NCBI RefSeq assembly: GCF_022698165.1 | Contig: NZ_JALDAY010000001.1 | Span: 310,001 to 374,000, forward strand | Origin: Streptomyces cylindrosporus | GTDB taxonomy: Bacteria; Actinomycetota; Actinomycetes; Streptomycetales; Streptomycetaceae | Length of the DNA stretch: 64,000 nt | Direction: 5' to 3' | Shown here: one piece after another, positions 57,062 to 64,000 of the stretch | Numbering within the stretch: position 1 is the first letter of the stretch | How the letters are laid out: each line of letters opens with the position of its first letter | The notes under the pieces: model-generated | Told to the model about the DNA's origin: nothing | The model's database searches: none | What the model saw: the letters and a program-made list of their open reading frames with translations, nothing else | Program-made: the position numbers and the translations under genes

Positions 57062-58393
57062 ATGAAGCGTGTCACCCCCGCCCTCGCGCTGTGCGCCGTG
57101 CTGGCCGCGGCCGTCCCGTCCCAGGCCGCGGACCAGCCCGCACACCGCGACAGCTACGGCACCAAGGCGCCGTACTCCCCGGAGCAGAGCCCCCGCACCT
57201 ACCAGAAGGTGCCCGCCGGCTTCACCCCCGTCTTCACGGAGAACGTCTCCCGCCACGGCTCGCGCTCCGCGACCGACAGCGAGGACGGCGACCTGATCCT
57301 CGCCCTGTGGAACAAGGCGCGGGCCGCGGACCAACTCACCCGCAAGGGCGCCGAGTTCGGCCCCGAGGTGCAGGCGCTGCTCGACGCCATGGCCAAGGTC
57401 GGGTACGGCAACCTCAGCGCCCTCGGCAAGCAGGAGATCCAGGACACGGCCGACCGCATGGCCGACCGCCTGCCCGCCCTGTTCAGGTCGATCGCCGCGA
57501 ACGGCGAGAAGATCGACGTCGTCAGCTCCGGCCAGGGCCGCGCGGTCGACAGCGCGAACCTGTACGCGGGCGCGCTCGCCACCGCCGACCCCGACCTCAA
57601 GCCGCTGATCGGCGCGACCCGCACCGACAAGGACCTGCTGTACTTCCACAAGGCGGCGGGCGGCGCGGCCTACCGCGACTACATCGCGAACGACCAGCGT
57701 CTCGCCGCGACCCTGAAGTCGATCACCGACCAGCCGAAGACGCACAAGGCCGCGTACAGCGTCCTGCGCCGGCTGTTCACCGCCGACTTCGTCGCCGGGC
57801 TGAGCGGCGACGACCAGGTGGCCGCCGCGACCGCGGTCTACAACCTGTACGCCATCGCCCCGGCGATGAGCGAGGAGAGCCCGGACGGCAAGGGCTGGGG
57901 GATGCAGCGCTACATCTCCACCTCCGACGCGGCCTGGTTCGGCTACCTCTCCGACGCCGAGGACTTCTACGAGAAGGGCCCCGGCTTCTCGGACAGCGAC
58001 ATCACCTACAAGATGGCGGGCGTCCTGCTCGACGACTTCTTCAAGCAGGTCGAGGCAGAGAAGGCCGGCACGAGCACTCTCGGCGCCGAACTCCGCTTCA
58101 CCCACGCCGAGGAGATCATCCCGCTGGCCGCGCTGATGGGCCTGCCGGGCAGCACGAAGGCGGCGACGCCGGGAGTGCCGTACACCTACGCGAACAACCC
58201 GTGGCGCGGCGCGGACGTCGCCCCGCTGGGCTCCAACATCCAGTGGGACGTGTTCAGGAAGGGCGACCAGTACCTGGTCCGCATGCTCTACAACGAGAAG
58301 GAGACGTCCTTCAAGGCGGGCTGCACGCCGATCTCGAAGGGCAGCAAGTTCTACGACCTGGACGAGCTGGAGAAGTGCTTCGACCGGAACTGA
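57062..58393 (+). CDS. Secreted histidine-type acid phosphatase
   Basis: A 443-residue branch-2 histidine phosphatase with signal peptide (MKRVTPALALCAVLAAAVPSQA). The catalytic ENVSRHGSRSA (RHGxR) and distal FTHAEEIIPLAALMG (HAE) are both present. The related families include phytases and multiple inositol-polyphosphate phosphatases. It should be active outside the cell in phosphate scavenging. Confidence 0.88.
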   Translation: MKRVTPALALCAVLAAAVPSQAADQPAHRDSYGTKAPYSPEQSPRTYQKVPAGFTPVFTENVSRHGSRSATDSEDGDLILALWNKARAADQLTRKGAEFGPEVQALLDAMAKVGYGNLSALGKQEIQDTADRMADRLPALFRSIAANGEKIDVVSSGQGRAVDSANLYAGALATADPDLKPLIGATRTDKDLLYFHKAAGGAAYRDYIANDQRLAATLKSITDQPKTHKAAYSVLRRLFTADFVAGLSGDDQVAAATAVYNLYAIAPAMSEESPDGKGWGMQRYISTSDAAWFGYLSDAEDFYEKGPGFSDSDITYKMAGVLLDDFFKQVEAEKAGTSTLGAELRFTHAEEIIPLAALMGLPGSTKAATPGVPYTYANNPWRGADVAPLGSNIQWDVFRKGDQYLVRMLYNEKETSFKAGCTPISKGSKFYDLDELEKCFDRN

Positions 58394-58417
58394 CCCTCGC
58401 CGGTACGATCCCGCCTC

Positions 58418-58954
58418 ATGGTCATGGACATGGGGCGGGACGCCGGGCAGGGCGTGGTCGAGCTGACGTACGAGCCGATGGTGGAGGACTTCTCGTCGGC
58501 GCTGCGCGCCCGGACGCGCGTGAGCCGGGTGGCGCGGCGGCAGTTGTGGGTCTTCGCGGCGGCGGGGGTCTGCGGTGTCGCCCTGGCCGTGCTGCGGGTG
58601 GCCGGGATCGGTGACGTTCCGGCGCCCCTCTGTTTCGCCCTGATCGTGTGCGGCGTTCTGAGCGCGGCGGGGCCGTGGTTGACCGCCCGGCAGTTCCAGC
58701 GGCTGGCCCACCGCAACGGCACGTTCCGGGTGTCCGTCACGGACGCGGGCGTCTCCATGGTGACCGACCACACCACGGCGACGGTCGACTGGACCGCGCA
58801 GCCCCGCTACCGGGAGACACCGAGGGTGTTCGTCCTGTTCAGCCCGGACGCCAATGCCGCCGGGTTCACCGTGCTGCCCAAACGCGGCCTGAGCAGTCCC
58901 GCCGACGCCGACCGCCTGCGCGAGATCCTCGACCGCAACCTCACCCGCGTCTGA
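58418..58954 (+). CDS. YcxB-like two-helix membrane protein
   Basis: A 178-residue protein with two transmembrane segments (LWVFAAAGVCGVALAVLRVAG and LCFALIVCGVLSAAGPWLTA) and a C-terminal YcxB-like domain (FRVSVTDAGVSMVTDHTTATVDWTAQPRYRETPRVFVLFS ... LPKRGLSSPADADRLREIL). Function unknown. In-frame ATGs at 58424 and 58430 make the exact start uncertain. Confidence 0.75.
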   Translation: MVMDMGRDAGQGVVELTYEPMVEDFSSALRARTRVSRVARRQLWVFAAAGVCGVALAVLRVAGIGDVPAPLCFALIVCGVLSAAGPWLTARQFQRLAHRNGTFRVSVTDAGVSMVTDHTTATVDWTAQPRYRETPRVFVLFSPDANAAGFTVLPKRGLSSPADADRLREILDRNLTRV

Positions 58955-58960
58955 GCGGCG

Positions 58961-59377
58961 TCAGCCGCCCGCCGCCGCGCACTCCGCGCACGTACCGAAG
59001 ATCTCCACCGTGTGCGCCACGTTGACGTACCCGTGCTCCGCCGCGATCGCCTCCGCCCACTTCTCCACCGCCGGGCCCTCCACCTCCACCGCCTTGCCGC
59101 AGACGCGGCAGACCAGGTGGTGGTGGTGATCGCCGGTCGAGCAGCGGCGGTACACCGACTCGCCGTCGGAGGTGCGCAGGACGTCGACCTCGCCCGCGTC
59201 GGCGAGGTTCTGCAGGGTGCGGTAGACCGTGGTCAGGCCGACCGAGTCGCCCTTGTGCTTGAGCATGTCGTGCAGTTCCTGCGCGCTGCGGAACTCGTCG
59301 ACCTCGTCGAGCGCCGCCGCCACGGCGGCGCGCTGCCGGGTGGCACGGCCCTTCACGGGCGGTCCAGCGGTCGTCAC
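58961..59377 (-). CDS. zur: Zinc uptake regulator (Fur family)
   Basis: A 138-residue Fur-family repressor with an N-terminal winged helix (AQELHDMLKHKGDSVGLTTVYRTLQNLADAGEVDVL). Metal sites are in the HHHHLVCRVCGKAVEV region and CAEC near the end. It follows znuB by 58 nt on the same strand, so the regulator belongs to the operon it controls. Confidence 0.93.
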   Translation of the reverse strand: MTTAGPPVKGRATRQRAAVAAALDEVDEFRSAQELHDMLKHKGDSVGLTTVYRTLQNLADAGEVDVLRTSDGESVYRRCSTGDHHHHLVCRVCGKAVEVEGPAVEKWAEAIAAEHGYVNVAHTVEIFGTCAECAAAGG

Positions 59378-59435
59378 CGTTGTCTCCTCACGTCTGCGCC
59401 TGCCCGGACATTGTGCCAGTCCGGGCTGTGGACGG

Positions 59436-60338
59436 TCAGACGCCGACCTTCCCGTCGGCCTCCCTGCCGGCCGGAATCGCGCACTCTGCGGGATCCCCGG
59501 CGGGCCGCGCGGCCGCCGCGGCCCGGGCCCGGCGGCGGGCCAGCGGGGTGGCGAGGACGGTCAGCGTGATGAACGCGGCGATGGTCAGCAGCACGATCGT
59601 CGCGCCGGGCGGTACGTCCTGGTAGTACGAGGTCACCGTGCCGCCGATGGTCACGCTCACCCCGATGGCGACCGCGATCGCGAAGGTCGCCGCGAAGCTC
59701 CGGCTCAGCTGCTGCGCCGCGGCGACCGGCACGACCATCAGCGCCGACACCAGCAGCAGGCCCACCACGCGCATCGCGACCGTCACCGTCACGGCCGCCG
59801 TGACCGCGGTGAGCAGGTTGAGCGCGCGCACCGGCAGGCCCGTGACCCGGGCGAACTCCTCGTCCTGGCTCACGGCGAAGAGCTGGCGGCGCAGGCCGAT
59901 CGTGACCAGCACCACGAAGCCCGCAAGCAGGCAGATCGCTGTCACGTCCGACGGGGAGACCGTCGAGAGCGATCCGAAGAGGTACGAGGTCAGGTTGGCG
60001 TTGGAGCCGCCGGGCGCGAGGTTGATGAACATCACGCCGCCGGCCATGCCGCCGTAGAAGAGCATCGCGAGGGCGATGTCGCCGCGGGTCTTTCCGTACC
60101 AGCGGATCAGCTCCATCAGGACCGCGCCGAGGATCGAGACGGCTGTCGCCATCCAGACCGGGGACGTGGAGAGCAGGAAGCCGAGGCCGACGCCGGTCAT
60201 CGCCACATGGCCGATGCCGTCGCCCATCAGGGCCTGGCGGCGCTGGACGAGGTAGATGCCGATCGCGGGGGCCGTGATGCCGACGAGGACGGCGGCGAGC
60301 AGGGCGCGCTGCATGAAGGCGTAGTCGAGGAAATCCAT
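59436..60338 (-). CDS. znuB: Zinc ABC transporter permease
   Basis: A 300-residue ABC-3 family permease with about eight membrane helices (FMQRALLAAVLVGITAPAIGIYLVQRRQALMGDGIGHVAMTGVGLGFLL opening is typical). It forms the inner-membrane channel for zinc. Ten bases separate it from znuC. Confidence 0.93.
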   Translation of the reverse strand: MDFLDYAFMQRALLAAVLVGITAPAIGIYLVQRRQALMGDGIGHVAMTGVGLGFLLSTSPVWMATAVSILGAVLMELIRWYGKTRGDIALAMLFYGGMAGGVMFINLAPGGSNANLTSYLFGSLSTVSPSDVTAICLLAGFVVLVTIGLRRQLFAVSQDEEFARVTGLPVRALNLLTAVTAAVTVTVAMRVVGLLLVSALMVVPVAAAQQLSRSFAATFAIAVAIGVSVTIGGTVTSYYQDVPPGATIVLLTIAAFITLTVLATPLARRRARAAAAARPAGDPAECAIPAGREADGKVGV

Positions 60339-60348
60339 AACAGGTCCT

Positions 60349-61125
60349 TCAGCTCAGCAGGCCTGTGCGCACGGGTGCCGGCTCGTGGGGGTGGACGTGG
60401 TCGTGGCCCGGGAGGGCGTGCTGGCCGACGGCGCGCGGGGGCGGGCCGTCGTGCAGGACGCAGCCGTCGCGGAGCACCACCGCGCGGTCGATCAGGGGCT
60501 CCAGCGGGCCGAGTTCGTGCAGCACGAGCAGGACCGTCGTACCGGCCGCGACCTGCTCCCGCAGGGTCTGCGCGAGCACCTCCTGGCTGGCCAGGTCGAC
60601 GCCCGCCATCGGCTCGTCCATGATCAGGAGTTCGGGTTCGGCGGCGAGCGCGCGGGCTATCAGCACCCGCTGGTGCTGGCCGCCGGAGAGGGCGTTCACC
60701 GAGTCCTTGGCGCGGTCCGCCATGCCGACCAGCTCCAGGGCCCGGCGCACGGACGCGTGGTCCGCCCTGCGCAGGACGCCGAAGCGGGTGCGGGAGAGGC
60801 GGCCCGAGGAGACGATCTCGGTGACCGTGGCGGGGACACCGCCGGCGGCGGTCGTGCGCTGGGGGACGTACCCCACCCGCGCCCAGTCCCGGAACCGCCT
60901 GCGTGCCGTGCCGAACAGCTCGATCTCGCCCGCGCTCGCCGGGACCTGCCCGATGATCGTGCGGACCGCCGTCGACTTGCCGGAGCCGTTGGCGCCGAGC
61001 AGCGCGACGACCTCACCGCGGGACACGGTGAGGTCGATTCCGCGCAGGACGGGGCGCGAGCCCAGCTCGGCGGTCACGCCGCGCAGCGATATGACGGGCT
61101 CGGTCATGCCGTCCTCCACAGTCAT
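60349..61125 (-). CDS. znuC: Zinc ABC transporter ATPase
   Basis: A 258-residue ATPase: Walker A GANGSGKST, signature LSGGQHQRV, Walker B LLIMDEPMAGVD. The histidine-rich C-terminus (GQHALPGHDHVHPHEP) may handle zinc. ATG 61125 overlaps the znuA stop by 4 bp. Confidence 0.93.
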   Translation of the reverse strand: MTVEDGMTEPVISLRGVTAELGSRPVLRGIDLTVSRGEVVALLGANGSGKSTAVRTIIGQVPASAGEIELFGTARRRFRDWARVGYVPQRTTAAGGVPATVTEIVSSGRLSRTRFGVLRRADHASVRRALELVGMADRAKDSVNALSGGQHQRVLIARALAAEPELLIMDEPMAGVDLASQEVLAQTLREQVAAGTTVLLVLHELGPLEPLIDRAVVLRDGCVLHDGPPPRAVGQHALPGHDHVHPHEPAPVRTGLLS

Positions 61126-62081
61126 TTCTCTCCCAGGGCCGTCTGCAGCGCCTTGAGGTTGGCCTCCTGGACCGAGAAGTAGTCCTTGCCGCGGGACTTG
61201 GCCGTGATGCCCTCGATCGGGTCGAGGACGTCGGTCTTCAGGCCGGCGTCGGAGGCGATGGTCTTCGCGGTCTTGTCGCTGACGAGCGTCTCGTAGAACA
61301 CGGTGGTGACGCCGTCGGCCTTGGCCATCTTCTCAAGCTCCTTGACCCGGGCCGCGCTGGGCTCCGACTCGGGGTCCAGGCCGTTGATGGCCTCCTCGGT
61401 GAGGCCGTAGCGCTCGGCGAGGTAGCCGAAGGCGGCGTGCGTGGTGATGAAGACCTTGGTCTTCGTGTTCGCGAGCCCGTCCTTGAACTGCGTGTTCAGG
61501 TCGTCCAGCTTCTTCACCAGGGCCGCGGTGTTCTTCTCGTAGTCGGCCGCGTGCTTCGGGTCGGCCTTCTCGAAGGCCTTGCCGACACCCTCGGCGACCT
61601 GGGCGTAGCGCACCGGGTCGAGCCAGATGTGCGGGTCGAGGCCGGCCAGCTCCTCGTTCTCGGAGTGGTCGCTCTCGTTCGCGTGGCCGCCGACCTCGTT
61701 GCCGTGCTTCTCCAGCGAGGTGAGGGCGGCGGCGTCGATCTTCGTCCTGACGTCGGACTGGGCCACCGCGTCGTCGACGGAGGGCTGGAGGTTCTTCAGG
61801 TAGAGCACCGCGTCGGACTCCTGGAGCTGCGCGGTCTGCTTGGCGCTGATCTCCAGGTCGTGCGGCTCCTGGCCGGGCTGGGTCAGGCTCGTGACGTGCA
61901 CGTGCGGGCCGCCGATCTGCTCGGCGAGATAGGCCATCGGGTAGAACGACGCGACGACGTCGAACTTGCCGGTGCCGGCCGCGGCCGCGGTGTCGGAGGA
62001 GCAGGCGGAGAGCGTGCCGAGGCCGAGGGCGGTGACGGCCGCCACGGCCACCCCGGATATGTGCTGTCGTCGTACGTTCAT
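61122..62081 (-). CDS. znuA: Zinc ABC transporter substrate-binding lipoprotein
   Basis: A 319-residue cluster A-I binding protein. A lipobox (TLSACSSD) follows the signal. Zinc ligands and the flexible histidine/acidic loop (HGNEVGGHANESDHSENEE ... DPHIWLDP) are visible. I place the start at ATG 62081 because upstream in-frame ATGs (62090, 62096, 62099) fall inside the predicted -10 and Zur box. The message may therefore be leaderless. Confidence 0.93.
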   Translation of the reverse strand: MNVRRQHISGVAVAAVTALGLGTLSACSSDTAAAAGTGKFDVVASFYPMAYLAEQIGGPHVHVTSLTQPGQEPHDLEISAKQTAQLQESDAVLYLKNLQPSVDDAVAQSDVRTKIDAAALTSLEKHGNEVGGHANESDHSENEELAGLDPHIWLDPVRYAQVAEGVGKAFEKADPKHAADYEKNTAALVKKLDDLNTQFKDGLANTKTKVFITTHAAFGYLAERYGLTEEAINGLDPESEPSAARVKELEKMAKADGVTTVFYETLVSDKTAKTIASDAGLKTDVLDPIEGITAKSRGKDYFSVQEANLKALQTALGEK

Positions 62082-62095
62082 GACAGTCATTTTCA
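62081..62095 (-). promoter_or_regulatory. Zur box overlapping the znuA promoter
   Basis: TGACAGTCATTTTCA on the + strand closely resembles the Streptomyces Zur consensus (TGAnAATCATTTTCA-like). It covers the -10 region and the start codon of znuA, ideal for zinc-dependent repression by the operon's own zur product. Confidence 0.72.
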
Positions 62096-62118
62096 TCAAA
62101 CATGGAAACCGTTGTCAA
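62089..62118 (-). promoter_or_regulatory. znuACB-zur promoter
   Basis: On the minus strand, TTGACA (62118-62113) and GAAAAT (62094-62089) are 18 nt apart. Transcription would begin at about the ATG at 62081. Confidence 0.55.
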
Positions 62119-62223
62119 TAAACCCTCCGCAAAGCCACCTCACCCAACCGATTTGATTGAGGGGGAGCCCCCGCCGGTACCCTGAAGCATTCGCTCGTCC
62201 ACCGTCGTAATGAAGAGAGCACC

Positions 62224-63606
<1,383 letters not shown>

Positions 63607-63616
63607 CGTTCGTGCG

Positions 63617-63655
63617 GTGCCCCGCGTCCCTGTTCGGTTCAGGGGTGCGGGGCAC
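63617..63655. terminator. Bidirectional terminator between glyS and the downstream gene
   Basis: A two-tier stem: GTGCCCCGC with GCGGGGCAC outside, CCCTG with CAGGG inside, separated by a 2-nt internal loop, closing on a 7-nt loop. It lies 11 nt after glyS and 7 nt before the end of the convergent gene. Confidence 0.9.
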
Positions 63656-63661
63656 TGTCGT

Positions 63662-64000
63662 TCACAGGTCCACGTCGGCGTAGAGCGCGGCGTGGTCGGA
63701 GGCCTCCGTGGCCTTCGAGGTCACGGTGTCGAAGGACTTGAAGGTCCTGGGCGCCCAGACCCCGCGCCGCTCCACGTCCACGTGCCGCACCAGGCCGAGC
63801 AGCTCCGGCGAGCAGAGCAGGTAGTCGATCTTCTGGTTCAGTGAGTGCCCGGTCCCGTAGGTGCCCGGGTCTCCCGTGTAGACCGGGGGACTCATCACGT
63901 CCCGGGCGCCGGTGGCCAGCAGCTGCTCGACCGGTTCGCTGTCCGGGGAGTCGTTGAGGTCCCCGGCCACCACGACGTACGGAGAACGGTCCAGGGCCTC
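63662..64000 (-). CDS. Endonuclease/exonuclease/phosphatase family protein (5' end outside window)
   Basis: The visible C-terminal 112 codons hold VVVAGDLNDSPDSEPVEQLL (GDxN catalytic motif), QKIDYLLCSPEL and the terminal SDHAALYADVDL (SDH active-site motif), diagnostic of the DNase I-like EEP family. The start is beyond the right edge, so secretion and exact substrate cannot be judged. Confidence 0.88.
   Translation of the reverse strand, partial: EALDRSPYVVVAGDLNDSPDSEPVEQLLATGARDVMSPPVYTGDPGTYGTGHSLNQKIDYLLCSPELLGLVRHVDVERRGVWAPRTFKSFDTVTSKATEASDHAALYADVDL

Overview
The window is typical Streptomyces chromosome. It has very high G+C, many GTG starts, dense 4-bp start/stop overlaps, and marker families such as DUF5753/DUF397 regulator pairs, GlnR-type nitrogen genes and the SCO25xx-type cassette. 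A conserved housekeeping backbone (phoH-ybeY-CNNM, era, leuA, recO-uppS, znuACB-zur, glyS) is interrupted by catabolic, surface and accessory blocks. I found no tRNA, rRNA, CRISPR array or intact insertion sequence.

Layout. 1-4.2 kb: IclR regulator (partial), then kdgD and gudD for glucarate breakdown, then a PfkB sugar kinase. 4.3-8.9 kb: phoH carrying an intein with a homing endonuclease, ybeY, a CNNM/CBS membrane protein and two small genes. 9.1-10.9 kb: a 40-residue membrane protein and a DUF5753/DUF397 pair. 11.1-14.9 kb: a degenerate cytidine deaminase-like gene and three exported proteins resembling a WxL surface system. 14.8-16.4 kb: amtB-glnK. 16.6-17.7 kb: era followed by a broken second copy of its 3' end. 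17.7-22.1 kb: XRE regulator/SDR pair, sugar MFS permease and GH1 glucosidase.

22.2-26.5 kb: protealysin-type M4 peptidase with its emfourin inhibitor, leuA behind a leucine-rich leader peptide, and a TerB-like zinc-ribbon protein. 26.6-30.6 kb: MMPL exporter and two-component system, overlapping into a secreted sialidase. 31.8-39.3 kb: convergent to it, an N-acetylneuraminate-lyase-like aldolase with a complete peptide-type ABC importer and a divergent GntR regulator; together these suggest sialic acid scavenging. 39.3-41.8 kb: SnoaL-like/TetR pair, a G-rich degenerate repeat, a tyrosine-phosphatase-like protein and an acetyltransferase.

42.0-48.7 kb is the most intriguing part. It is a six-gene cassette of a PNMT-like methyltransferase, three proteins of unknown fold, a ParA/MinD-like ATPase with an altered Walker A motif, and a membrane protein. 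Most are joined by overlapping start/stop codons, and the last junction passes through three tandem six-codon mini-ORFs. 48.7-54.7 kb: a secreted TIM-barrel glycosidase-like protein, a secreted TAP-type peptidase and two coupled halogenase-like flavoproteins. 55.1-64 kb: small gene-recO-uppS, a secreted histidine phosphatase, a YcxB-like protein, the Zur-controlled znuACB-zur operon, glyS and a partial endonuclease/phosphatase-family gene.
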